Part shown: piece after piece, positions 12,125 through 23,530 of the stretch
How positions within the stretch are numbered: the first letter of the stretch is position 1
Layout: each line of letters begins with the position of its first letter
Origin: Syncephalis fuscata
Lineage: Eukaryota; Zoopagomycota; Zoopagomycetes; Zoopagales; Piptocephalidaceae
Direction: 5' to 3'
DNA length: 64,000 nucleotides
NCBI GenBank assembly: GCA_025786725.1
Contig: JAHLTZ010000019.1
Coordinates: 1 to 64,000, forward strand
Made by a program: the position numbers and the translations under genes
The notes under the pieces: generated by a model
Database searches by the model: none
What the model was told of the DNA's origin: nothing
The model's input: the letters and a program-made list of their open reading frames with translations, nothing else

Positions 12125-14317
12125 ATGCACTGCAGGAACGTTTTATCGTCAATATTTACAGACCAGAAGGATACATAGCGTGTCTAAGGTAATAGTACTC
12201 GTACTAGTGTGGATAGTAGATATATAATAAGGTTTATACACATAGTTTATTGAGGCTACACAGCTTGAGCAGCAGCTTTGTCGCGTAGAAACAGAAAGAT
12301 GTTTAGCGCGTATATCTGAAAATAACGTAAAAATCAATGCTTTTATATCCGTTCAGCCAAAAAATACGTTGCTGCAACAGGCCGATGAATCTGATCGGCG
12401 TATTACTGGTAATGTATTGTCACCGTAATAACTACATGTATATATTAATAAATATAATAAGATGGACAGGCCCGTCCATTAGAAGGAGTGTTGGTGGCAG
12501 CAAAGGATAATTTCTGTACCAAGGATTTACCAACAACATGTGCTTCTACAATGTTAAAAGGTATATTTTATAAGGATTAAATAATACTAATGATTAACAT
12601 GAATAAGATTTTACATCTCCATTTAATGCAACTGTGGTGGAGAAACTACAAGAATCAGGAGCAATTATTGTTGGGAAAACTAATATGGATGAATTTGGTA
12701 TGGGGTCAGTAAATGATGCACAGAACAGTTGTAATTATATTAGTATTAATATAAACAAATATGACTATGTAATAGATCGGCTAATTTATTTAGTATCTTT
12801 GGTCCAGTACAACATCCATTATCGATTAACGAGACATCTAGCAATACAATAGCAATAATAATGAAATAAGGGTAGCTGGAGGAAGTTCAGGAGGAAGTGC
12901 AGCAGCTGTAGCAGCCGGATTATGTCACGCGTAATAATGATAGATTGTAACCATAGTAGTAATACATAATAACAAATAATGTATTTTAGAGCGATTGGAT
13001 CTGATACAGGTGGTTCAGTACGACTTCCCGCTGCTTATTGTGGTGTTGTAGGATTTAAACCATCCTATGGCCAATGTTCTCGATATGGTCTTGTATCTTA
13101 TGCTAGTTCATTGGATACAGTGGGTATTCTGGCTCAATCAGTTAATGATGCTCGCTTATTATTAGGTATACTAGTAAAAGAAGAGATAAACTAGCTAATT
13201 AATCTATTAATCTATTGCTATTATTATTATTATTATTATTATATTATTATTATTATTATTATTATTAGATGTAATGAAGGGTCATGATCAACGAGATGCT
13301 TCTATGATGCCACAGATAACATTTGATTCAAATAAAGTAGTATTATCTTCTGGCAATCTTACTGGTTTAGTAGTCGGTATTCCTAAAGTAAGTTAACTTT
13401 TAATTACCATTACTTATTAATAGCAATAATAACTGTTATACTTGGTTATTAGGAGTATTATGTCAAGAATTATCTTCAGATATTGTTACGGCCTGGCAGT
13501 CGGCAGCTGATCATTTACAAGCACATGGGGCAGAAATTAATTTGTATCGTGTCCACATACTTGTCATGCTTTAGCTGCTTATTATGTTATTGCACCGGCT
13601 GAGGCTTCCTCGAATCTAGCTCGCTATGACGGCGTGCGTTATGGTAAATATACGATTGATTAATTACTATTAGCTATTTATTAATTTTGTATTTTTTATT
13701 TAGGCTATCGAACTACAAAATCAAATTTAGGAACTTTTGAATCCTATGCTGCTACACGTCAGATAGGATTTGGTGATGAAGTGCAAAGACGTATTTTACT
13801 AGGCAGTTTTGTTCTTAGTGAAAGGTAAATAGCATATATTACATAGTGTATATTCTATTTTTTATTTATTCATGTAATGCTAGTGCCTATGATGACCATT
13901 TTGTTCGAGCACAGCGTATTCGTCGTCTAATTCAACAAGACTTTGACCAATGCTTTCGTACTGTCCGTCCATTTGTTCCAGCTTATAACCGGGTAATGTA
14001 GATGTATTACTTACACCATGTAACATTACCACGGCACCAACATTACAAAGGGCAACTGATGATGGTGTTGCAGCCTATGTTAATGATGTAATGACGGTAC
14101 CAGCAAGTTTAGCGGGTAAGTATTCATTCATTCATTCGCTGGTTATTCGCTTATTTTATCTATTCATCTATCTATCTAAACTATAGGTATTCCTGCCATT
14201 TCTATTCCATGGACAAATTCTCCACTTGACAATTACCCAATTGGCATGCAATTAATGGCTCAGTATGGACAAGAGTCGACATTGTTACGCGTGGCCAATG
14301 TACTTGAAAAACATTAA
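12125..14317 (+). CDS. HER2: Glutamyl-tRNA(Gln) amidotransferase subunit A, mitochondrial
   Basis: Multi-exon amidase-signature enzyme that converts Glu-tRNA(Gln) to Gln-tRNA(Gln) in mitochondria as part of GatCAB/GatFAB. Visible blocks, in order: [28 protein letters not shown] (catalytic Lys), [51 protein letters not shown] (Ser-cisSer-Lys triad), GFKPSYG, and the end [18 protein letters not shown]. Frame is lost by one base near 13463, 13546 and 13990, each at a C or G run. The first exon is uncertain: the frame that joins exon 2 encodes a basic, mitochondrial-type leader, but the ATG at 12125 is out of frame with it. It ends 29 bases from the stop of the convergent zinc-finger gene. Confidence 0.9.
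13219..13266. repeat. ATT microsatellite inside a GatA intron
   Basis: About 15 tandem ATT/TTA triplets with one slip, within the intron preceding the exon that begins GATGTAATGAAGGG. Likely length-variable between strains. Confidence 0.9.
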
Positions 14318-14346
14318 ATAAATGATAATATAATTCAACATGATAT

Positions 14347-15170
14347 TTATTGAGGCTTTTTAAATAAATCCTGAACATGTGGTGCTTTTGTTTTACATTT
14401 CCAGCATTCAAATCGTGTATTGCGATTAGATGCATTGCATTTCGTACAGTTCCAATCATGTCGGGCACTGATGTTACAGCACGGGCTGTACTATCATAAG
14501 GTACCCCGCACTCTCGACAATTAATACGGCTAATGTAATTATGGCTGCCACAGCCGCCGCATAGCCAATCGTGGTTACGCTGTCTAACGAGCCTTGATTG
14601 CGTTTCTTCTGTGTCACGCATCTCTTGCAAGCGATTACGCGGATACGCACATGCTTCACACTTTGAATAGGCAATATGCGAGCTATGTTTGCACTCACTG
14701 CAAGTCCAGCGATCCGGCATGGTGCGTCGAACAGTTCTAGCAGAGCTAGACATAGCATATCTATGGCTATCGCTTACCGACTTTTCTGCTTTACAGCGTA
14801 AGCATTGCTGACGTGAACTAAAGTTTTTAAAGTTGCAGTCTTTGCATACCCAATCGTGGTCATACTTCTTAGAAGTGTTATTTCCCGGTTGGCCGCACTC
14901 CCAACATGTAGTTCGGCGAGCAAAGTTATGGGCATCGCAGCTTGGGCAATTCCAGTCATTTGGTTTATATTCAGTAAAATGGCGTTGACTCTGTGCCGAT
15001 AAAGCAAGTCGTTGAGCAAAAAACCCAATCGCAGGCACAGAAAAGCGCGCATTCAATGCTGTTGACGCTGTTCGTTGAATTATGCCAGCCAAGGCCGTAC
15101 CAGCATTATTGCTATACGATCTGGCCTGTCTTACTGACACTATGGCAGTGCGAAGAGTAAAACGATGCAT
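14347..15170 (-). CDS. Protein with five RanBP2-type zinc fingers, probably mitochondrial
   Basis: Single-exon minus-strand gene from the ATG at 15170. Residues 1-25 are rich in Arg and Ser with no acidic residue (MHRFTLRTAIVSVRQARSYS), as in mitochondrial presequences. Four fingers of the form W-x-C-x2-C-x10-C-x2-C follow at about residues 78, 106, 152 and 200. A fifth finger beginning DWNCTKC lies downstream in a different frame, so one base appears lost between about 14460 and 14500; the real stop is then at 14347-14349. The longer open frame running to 14202 reads into the 3' end of GatA on the other strand. RanBP2 fingers bind single-stranded RNA or ubiquitin; an organellar RNA role is inference. 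Confidence 0.82.
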
Positions 15171-15760
15171 TGCGTTCGGAATAAAGTCTAGCCAATAAAG
15201 AAAAAAGAAAAATATTAAATCGTAGGTACAAGTAAATATTGTGAAAACAGCAATATTACGCTGTGACATTAGACAGAAAATAGTGTACACCGGTAATACT
15301 AGGATTTGATTATAGTATTAGTAGTATTTGTTATGCACTCTATCTAATAAACACTTTAACTAATTTAATAAATTGTATTAAAATAGTTTATATGGATGCG
15401 CATTCTCTGTAATATGGATTAGATCAAGAGTTAATTCACCACTGCCATGGTTGGTATTTTATGATCCAATATTTACCAACTGAACAGATCATAATGCAAC
15501 TCCAAAATACAAAAACAGCAAGGGGATATCACTTAAATACGTAACCGAACTGAGTATTTGTAAACAACATAGTATTAGTAATAAGGAGTATAATGAACCC
15601 GCAAAAGCTGGCGAGTATTTATAAATCATGCTTAGCCATGTAAAATATTATGTCATTTATTATTATTAAACAATTTATTAATTATTTAGTGTAATTCTGG
15701 GAGTCAAATAGCTATATTCAATAACATCGCTCAATTAAACTAAATATTAATCTATTAAAC

Positions 15761-16236
15761 ATAGAACTGAATAGTGAGTGACATTAGCCATGAAAATACA
15801 AATTATTATAGATTTATTATTTAGTATGCATATATTTTCATCCGTTTATATTATTTCAATTGTATATTTATACTACTATATATACTCTATGCTATATTGA
15901 GTACATTTTATTTGTTATGGGTCTTAAACACATATGGCTTGCTGAATGAATAAACAAAACAAGTCAAGCTTTATTAATAGCAAAACTAGCATCAAACTGG
16001 CAGCATTTGTAGATAACGCGTAGACAGTATATAATATAATATATTATAGCCAATATACAATGGAAAAGTATGAATAGCAGTTTATAGTTGTAGTGAATAT
16101 AGTTTAATAAATATACAATGATGAATATTCTGATTGCTGATGCCATTTACCATTCAGTTCATGTTTGATAGCTTGAATGTTGTTAAATATAATCATTTGA
16201 CCTTCTAATTATGATATAATATTAGCTAATAAAAGT
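15761..16236. repeat. Repeat family B, copy 1
   Basis: About 475 bases match 31256-31730 at about 97 percent by eye, in the same orientation. A 60-codon minus-strand frame is open in both copies, but with so few differences this says little about coding. Degenerate relatives appear near 18680-18740 (GATGCCATTTACCATTCA) and 24270-24700 (AGTCAAGCTTTATTAATA). Confidence 0.87.
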
Positions 16237-16761
16237 AACAGAAATAAATAAATTACAAATAGGATTGTTAAAAAAGATAGTGCGATTGTAATTGCATTGA
16301 ATATAGTTGCAGTATGTTAAGAGTAATACAATACCTAAGTATCTGATTACAGATAGTTGCATTCATTTAGCATGACGAATAGGGCAATGATTATCTGACT
16401 CCACTCATACCATTTTACTGGATTGGTGCAAAACGATGCCATGTAATCAGTTAGGCTATTTTAACTGAAACTGCCGTCGATGCGTAATATTATAAATCTA
16501 CCTGATTATTCAGAAATAGTATAGCTGACCAGCCAGCCATTGAAGTATCATAGAGAATATAGCCAGAGTACCTAATACACTTTCATTAACTATTAGCCTA
16601 TTTTTATCAATACTTGTAAATATTTACGAGTAAAATTGCCTACAACGTACAACTGCTAAGGTTGTAATCGTATTATTAACATATGATAAAAGCTTTGTTA
16701 GTTGGCCTTGAGTAATATGTAATGGCTAAAACAGAAGTGCAGTATAATTCTGGTTTTTATG

Positions 16762-16769
16762 TATAAATA
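16762..16769 (+). promoter_or_regulatory. TATA box of the second seven-helix gene
   Basis: TATAAATA about 130 bases before the start codon at 16896, followed by a pyrimidine-rich leader. Inferred from position and sequence only. Confidence 0.45.
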
Positions 16770-16895
16770 CCAGTTTTAAATCCTCAGCATGCATTTAGTC
16801 TTGTAAAATAAATGGCTTCAGCTTCTTCTATATCCTTCATAGCAGCACTTCATTCATCGCACTATATACACACATCATACTACTTTAACTAAAGC

Positions 16896-17857
16896 ATGTT
16901 TGGCCGTAGTATTGCTTTAAAAATGAACATGTCGCATCATAATAGCACCAATCATTTCTACCCCATGGGTGCTTATGGGTACATAGAAACAAACTTTGAT
17001 AATCTAGAAACGATGCGAGCACATTTAGCATATATTTGGATACAGCTTATAATTCATATTATTATAAGCTATGTTCAAGTGCGCAACATTAATATCGCGC
17101 TTCGGCTAGTTATAGAACAGCCGCAAGCACTCGTAAGATGGTGCTGCTTGGTACCTTCAGCTTTATGTATTAGCATAACAATATTTACAATCATATTCGA
17201 CTTAAGCAATGTCTTTTATTTGGATGCACCAGCGCTTTATTCTGGATGGGCCATTCCTATCTGTATCATGTGCTACAATATAATTTTGCTGCAAAAAGCA
17301 TACATGGTGTCCCATAAAAGCTGCTGGGTACTTGTAATAGGTATAATATTAATTATCGTGGAAGTGGCAATTCCTGTTGTAATGTTAAACGCTACAGTTA
17401 TTGCTAATATTGATTTATTTCGTCGTGGCTTTTTTGCTTATCCAAAGACATTGATTGCAATGTGGTTCTGTGCATCTCTAGTCGTCAACCTATTCCTCTC
17501 ATCAATATTCAGTTACATGGCTTATAGGCAATATCGGATATTTGGTTCTAAAACCTGGAAGCATTTAGCTAACGATGGAACTCGATCCATGTGCCTTGTT
17601 ATATTCTTTAATACAATATGTGCCATTATAATGTTTTTTTGCAATATCTTGGATATTGTTACATTTTCCTATTTTATTGAATGGTAAGTTTAGCTAATTT
17701 TAGTATCTTACTTCGTATTGACTTGAAATTATTTTAGTTCAATATGTTCAATATTTTAATTGAGAACTGTCGCAAGACACGCAATACATTAGGTGATGCT
17801 AATCACCCAAAAACCGAAAGAATGCTTCGTATTTCGCAAATACCATCGCCAATTTAG
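16896..17857 (+). CDS. Seven-helix membrane protein, family unknown (paralogue of the gene at 4603)
   Basis: Exon 1 (16896-17683) and exon 2 (17738-17857) encode about 303 residues. The N-terminus contains an Asn-glycosylation-type HHNST and then seven hydrophobic segments. It shares with the gene at 4603 the WCC motif after helix 2, the loop QY-x-IFGS-x2-WK-x-LA-x-DG-x3-MCL, the terminal ILI-x2-C block and the identical intron position after a split Trp codon. Across the junction one base is missing for the frame to continue; an extra G at the acceptor (17737/17738) would restore alignment with the paralogue exactly, matching the one-base losses elsewhere. An extracellular N-terminus and polar intracellular loop suggest a receptor. 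Function unknown. Confidence 0.72.
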
Positions 17858-18874
17858 GAAACAACAATATCGCTATAGCCAATCAATTAACCACTTATAC
17901 TATATCATAATCAACATGTTTATAACATTTGACAACTTTTGGCAATAGTTGCAATGTCTAATAAACTGAATTCGATGGTTGCTAAATGTTTCAATACAGG
18001 TGTCAATATAGTAAACAGATATTTACAAATGTTTAGACACATGGATTGGTATAAAGCCTTTATTTACATAATCTAACGAGCTAGCATTATACAAAAGGTA
18101 CGCACACACAACGCCATTCTGCGTTTTCTGGTATATTTGGAAACATATCAATTATAAGCACAATTCTATGTTATTATGCGTTTTATCACATACTAACAGT
18201 CATACATGATTACATCAAATATTTAGAAAGTATTTGAAAATATTAGCTAGTTTAAATATTTTGCTTTTTCTTGATGTTATCATTCTTGGTATATTATTTA
18301 ATTTGCATTGCATTTATCTAAACATCACACTAGTTGCACCAATACTAATTTGTGATTGAAAAGCGTATATGTAAACATTAAATTGATTATAAATAGTATA
18401 CTATATGATCAAAGCAACTCTGTCTATATTAGCAAATCTATGCGACACAACAAAATAGTAGAAATGTCGATAACCATGCCGTAGTATGCATGTTAGTAAA
18501 ATGAGCAAAATAAATCGGATTTTGCAACTAGTAAATTTAGCAACAAACGAGTAAAAACATAGAATACAGTATATTTAGAGTACACTATAATGACACAGTA
18601 GAATGAGTTTACAATAGTAGAAATACAATAGATAAAATATACATTCATACATAATAATAGCTTACGATAATAATCAGATTAATTCCTGATGCCATTTACC
18701 ATTCAATTCCATGTTCGATAGAACGAACATCTAGTTTAATTGCACAAATTTAATTGTTTAATAATATTAAAATAAACAACTAATACATTATAATCATTAA
18801 TGGCTTCTAGTCTTTCATGAACAATGGATCTTTATTTTGTATATGTGCGTGTCTTAACATGAAGTAATTGGCTA
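17858..18874. other. Intergenic, AT-rich, repeat-B fragment near the right end
   Basis: No gene seen. At 18680-18740 there is a short copy of the motif GATGCCATTTACCATTCA with a following GATAGAACGAAC, related to the right ends of repeat family B and to 2137-2180. Confidence 0.55.
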
Positions 18875-20184
18875 TTAAAATTTGCCACCTTGTTCGATAA
18901 CACTTTGGCCCCACTTCTTTAGACGAATGCTTTGTACACGGATGAATCCTTCCGAGTCTTGTGGACTGAAGCCGCCCAATACATCCATGCTGGATTCCTC
19001 CATATCGTAGAGACGTTCGGTCTTGCTGGACCGACCCTCTACGATGGTGTTGCCCTTGTAAAGCTTAAGGCGAACTTCGCCGTTAACTGTTGCCTGGGAT
19101 GAGGCAATAGCCGAGGTAATAAATACGCGTTCAGGAGAGTAGTACAAGCCGTTGTAGAGGATCTTGGAGAACTCAACGGTCAAGTACTGGTCGCGCTGTG
19201 CACGCACTTCACGGTCTACCGTCAATCCTTCAAGATCAACGTGGGCAACGCGCAAAATGGTGCCTCCGGGTGTTTCGTAACAACTAGTTATGACGCATTA
19301 GTAAGTAAATATAATACTAATTCATATAAAATAAATAACTTACCCACGGCTCTTAATACCAATGAATCGATTCTCAACGATATCAATACGGCCAATACCG
19401 TTGCGACGGGCTAGTGTGTTAAGATAGATGAACAGATCAAGAGGATCGGTCACTTCAGTGCCATCGTTATGGTTCTTAACCTTAACAGGTAGGCCCTTTT
19501 CAAAGGTAATGGTAATACGTTCTGGTGTATTGGGTGCCTTTTCTGGATCAACGGTCAATTTCCACATATCCTCTGGTGGAGTGACGTCAGGGTCCTCAAG
19601 AATACCGGCCTCGTAAGAGATATGGAAAAGATTCTCGTCAGTCGACCATGGCTTTGATGGCGTCTGCGATACAGGGATCTGCTTCTCAGCGGCATAGGCA
19701 AGCAGATCGTTACGGCCTTGGAATCGTTCGTAGAAAGAAGCAACACGCCATGGCGCAATGACTTGAATGTTTGGCTGGAGTGCATAGTAGGCGAGCTCAA
19801 AGCGGACTTGGTCGTTACCCTTGCCAGTACAGCCGTGAGAAACGTGTGTGCAGCCTTCTTGGTTGGCCAACTCGATCTGACGACGAGCGATAACAGGACG
19901 GGCAAGCGATGTACCTAGCAAGTAGACGTTTTCGTAGATACAGTTGGCCTGGACAGATGGAAAGATAAATTCCTCGACAAATTCGCGACGCAGATCTTCA
20001 ACGAATACTTTGCTTGCACCAACACTTAACGCCTTGGCCCGTGCAGCTTCAAAGTCTTCTTCTTGACCAACATCAGCCATATAGGCCAACACTTCATAGC
20101 CTCTTCGATCAACCAGGCTAGAATACAGGAGGTATCAAGACCGCCCGAGTAGGCGAGCATAACTTTGCCTTTTGTGCCTGACAT
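18875..20184 (-). CDS. ARG1: Argininosuccinate synthase
   Basis: ATP-dependent ligase joining citrulline and aspartate in arginine biosynthesis. Two exons (19344-20184 and 18875-19283) with one 60-base intron, joined inside the SRGCYETPGG motif. The N-terminus has the PP-loop ATP site [15 protein letters not shown]. Further family segments are [33 protein letters not shown] (citrulline/aspartate binding), VIAPWR and [11 protein letters not shown]. One base is missing at 20100-20101, in the codons after IEE: a third C on the plus strand restores the sequence GYEVLAYM. Apart from that the 435-residue protein is complete. It is GC-richer and more codon-biased than its neighbours, suggesting high expression. 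Confidence 0.96.
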
Positions 20185-20725
20185 GTTGTGAATCAGCGTA
20201 GCAGGAATAGCAGTGCAATAGACAAGCGTAAAGAGAAAAGATCCAGTGAAGAAGACGTAGTCTCACGTTTGGCTGTTGCGTGTGTGTATTTAACTGATTC
20301 GTTGATATGTTTCGGCCGATAAGATCATCAGTTTTTCTTTCTGGATCTAATTATTTATCCCGTTTTTGCGATCTATACGGCATCAAATATGACGTTTTTG
20401 GTAGAACGCCTGCATAAATTGGGGCAGTCTATTTGAGGTACTGTCTAAATACGATCATATACCACGTGTGATAGTATAGCAGTATATGTCACTCATATAA
20501 GCTACATAGTTATTATTAGTATTTTTAGTTTGTTATTGCTATATTAATAGATTAGACACAATACTAGCACATCAAATAATGATCAATAGTATAATAATTA
20601 TAGATCTATAGTAAAAGACCACATAAACAGAATAAAAGAATATATTGAATATTGAATATTGTAAATCTATTACTGTACTGGTTACCGAATGAAAAACGAA
20701 GAAATTGTACTAAAATGCTATGCTG
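20185..20725. other. Intergenic spacer between ARG1 and DUG3
   Basis: ARG1 promoter region plus the 3' flank of DUG3. No gene or clear repeat was seen. A CACGTG E-box core lies at about 20463-20468. Confidence 0.5.
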
Positions 20726-22113
20726 CTAGACCCATGTCTTTCTTTTTCCAGCCGTGTAATATTTGTCTTTGATCGGATAGAGTAATACATTCAATGAAGG
20801 CGTAATGGTGACCATGGTATTTGATGGAATGGTTAGCCAGTCAGTTTTTTCAAATGTAAGTGGTTCTGAATAGTAATGAATTAGTAAATGGACTAGTCCA
20901 CAAAGTTAATAATAACTCACCCGAAGCAATAACCACAATGTCTTCACGTTTATCTGCTTTAATCTACAAGTCATAACTATTAATAAAATAGCTATTGGAT
21001 GTTTACCAATTACTTACCATGCGATAATGGCCTGGTTTATACGATTCAAATCGTGTTCCTGATGAAAAGTACAAAGAGGCACCTTCGTGTTTATCATCAG
21101 TGATATAGCGGGTACAGATAATAGTCTCGCCATCGGTTACGGCAAAGTTCATCAATGAAATCTAAATAAAATGATAAGTATACGTTATTTATTAAACATG
21201 GCTAGTAACTTACATCAACAATACCAGCATCATCGAGCCATCCATTAATCAAAGCAATAGTGCGTAGCATAGCTTGTTGGAGAACTTCAGGTGTAAATGA
21301 ACCATTAAGAGGATCCTCCAGCTAATACAGCAACAATATTAGTACCCACATATCAAATGCATTATAATAGCTTATTACCTGATTTAAGAAAAGTGCAAAT
21401 GACCACTCAGAATCGGTGTTGCCTTGAACAAAGTTGTACAGCTCATCGCGTAGACTAGCCTGTAAATGTCGTTTAATAGTATTAAACTGGGCAATATTTC
21501 CATTATGCATCCACATTAGACGGCCATATTGCCATGGATGGCCTATATACAATGTCAGTCAATAGTATCAATAATACTGATATAACTTACAATTTGCTTC
21601 CGATGATGGAAATCCACCGGTAGATGCTCGAACATGACCAAATACTAATGGACTATAGATCTTTTCAGCCAATCGTGATAAATTTATATTATTCCATGCC
21701 GGTAATACAGAGGTGAAAATACAAGGCGATTCACCTAATTTGTACGCATCATACCAACCTACACATATATGTATGATTAGTATATGAATGTAACTATACA
21801 ACCCGGTTAAATTAAACATCAAACTTACCAACACCAAATCCATCACCTAAATAAAGGTAAATGACACAGAATACATTTAAAGTGATCATTAGATAGTTTT
21901 AATAGTTTTGTTATTTACTTACCATTAATTGGTCTATGACGATCAATACGCAAGCGACAATCAAATGACTGATTGATAATTGAGTGGGCTGGCCGTGTTA
22001 ACAACTAGTGACCATTTATTAACAGGACTGCTTACAACCAAGTAGTTGGTTAATCAACATACCTCTGCAATAAGAATAGGCTCTCGGCCTTTGCATACCA
22101 AAAAGCGACACAT
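20726..22113 (-). CDS. DUG3: Class II glutamine amidotransferase, Dug3-like
   Basis: Minus-strand gene with about seven exons. The N-terminus MCRFLVCKG has the catalytic Cys at position 2, as required of Ntn-type glutamine amidotransferases. Family blocks follow: SIINQSFDCRLR, NGDGFGVGWYD, VFGHVRASTGG, NCHPWQYGRLMWMHNGNI and NTDSEWSFALFL. The C-terminal part contains SLMNFAVTDGETIICTRY and IVVIASEPLT. Dug3 is the amidotransferase half of the Dug2-Dug3 complex that starts cytosolic glutathione breakdown in fungi. Splice sites are GT-AG and keep frame. No partner gene (DUG1 or DUG2) is in the window. Confidence 0.92.
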
Positions 22114-23132
22114 GTTTAAACGAAATACAAGATGAGATGACAGTTAATGTGTATGTAGTCCAAGTAAAGAATGCAATGTCTTCAAGTTCAAATAGAAAGA
22201 TCAGACACAAATAAGAAGAAACTATGAGAGAATGCGCAAGAGAATAGGAAGCAGCAAATTTACCCACAAACAATGAAGTGGTTAAAGTAAATGGTAAGGT
22301 AGAGAGTAAAAGAAATAGTAAGTGGTTAGTTGGTTAAAGTAGCAGTGGTTGTGGTTGTGGTGATTGCAAAACAGGAATAGTTCAGACGAGTAGCGGAGTG
22401 TAATAATGGCAGGGCAGTAGTGGCAGTAGCAATAGAATAAGAAAAGGAGAAGGAAGAAAGAAGAAAGAAGAGAGAAGAACTTGGATAGTTCAAATGAAGC
22501 TTATACAAGTACGCAGTTCTTCTTTTCTTTCTTTTCTTTCTTTTGTAGCCTGTTCAAGATGGTGTTTGATACTTTTGGTGCAGCCACGAGTAGCATCGAT
22601 TGATGAATGACGCGATTGGGGAAGCGCGTCACGCAAACAAGGGAATTGCTAAAACTCGTGAACAATGATGTCAATTTTGGTAGCACATTAAAGCGACTTG
22701 CATTGCAGCTATTACGATCTTGTCTATTAATGGCCGACTGGACCACATGTACATATAACTATGGCATACTGTGCACTAAAAGATAAATAGTTGTATTAAA
22801 ATTGGACGGATCTATAATAGTTTAATATTTAAGTGGTTTTAATATAAATACTATTATTAATATGGAGCTATTGAACTTTGAATTCTTATCCTTAAAATGG
22901 GAACAAAAAGATCCATAACTCGAGTAATAAATCATCAATCAGTTTTTAATACTGAGAAGGGGTTTGTTGAAGCAGTGCCACATCAACTCCGATTGAATTA
23001 ATCAGTGCCAATTAATCAGTACTATTTCCAATATCCAATATCAGTGTTAATAAATGTTAAATAGTATTTCATGCTACTTACAATAAAATATTATAGTTTG
23101 ATTATGATGTTATGCAATAGTGTCGGTTGATT
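22114..23132. other. Intergenic with polypurine and polypyrimidine tracts
   Basis: Upstream region of DUG3. A GA-only tract (about 22436-22480) is followed some 40 bases later by a TC-rich tract (about 22514-22545) that is partly its reverse complement. The minus-strand frame across 22501-22746 has no recognisable homology, and I do not call it a gene. Confidence 0.5.
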
Positions 23133-23530
23133 TCATATAATAATAGGTGGTGAGAAATCAGAAGGCCTTGATTCACCACTGGTTATTGTACTGAGTATAC
23201 TGCGCACGTTTCTGCTGGCATTAACATCACGCTGCCATACCGTACAACAGTCATTGTTTTGACAAACAAGTACGCTATGCATTGTGCTGCTGTGTTCTTC
23301 CAAATTTAAACCTGCCATCTCCTTTTTCTTGTATTTGAAACAGACTTTGATGTATTGTATTCGTCAATATCTACAATTACCAAAAGTCCTTGTCGCTCAG
23401 CAGTTTTGAGCACCTTTCTGCAACAATTGGCCAGTCCAGCAACCTTGCCTTTCATAGAAGTGGCAAATCGAACAGCTCCAAAAGTAATAAGTAAAATTTT
23501 ATCATCAAGTGGCTGTTTAATAAACGACAT
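23133..23530 (-). pseudogene. Fanzor/TnpB-family nuclease, C-terminal fragment
   Basis: About 130 residues in two overlapping minus-strand frames that join once one base is added near 23345. The fragment matches the end of eukaryotic TnpB homologues (Fanzor): FGAVRFATSMKG, then the DEYNTSK segment, a Cys-containing stretch, and CQNNDCCTVWQRDVNASRNV, where RDVNASRN carries the last RuvC aspartate. In the zinc-ribbon the first pair appears as CFKY instead of C-x2-C, so one zinc ligand seems lost. The wedge, the first RuvC Asp and the Glu-containing segment are absent upstream. In this family the full protein is an RNA-guided DNA nuclease carried by transposons; this copy is a relic. Confidence 0.82.

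Larger units (their letters stand above)
15171..16895. other. Gene-poor block with repeat B copy 1
   Basis: AT-rich spacer between the zinc-finger gene and the second seven-helix gene. It contains repeat family B at 15761-16236 and no coding region I can support. Confidence 0.6.

Noticed and set aside
14202-14346. Extension of the zinc-finger protein to the stop at 14202
   Set aside because: This frame runs antisense through the last GatA exon, whereas another frame carries a clear fifth zinc finger and stops at 14347.
15964-16146. Sixty-codon minus-strand frame shared by both copies of repeat B
   Set aside because: Copies are too similar to tell selection from recency; the predicted peptide is AT-driven and has no recognisable domain.
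22501-22746. Minus-strand 81-codon frame upstream of DUG3
   Set aside because: No domain, low-complexity Lys/Glu run from the TC tract, and position in the DUG3 promoter/leader region.
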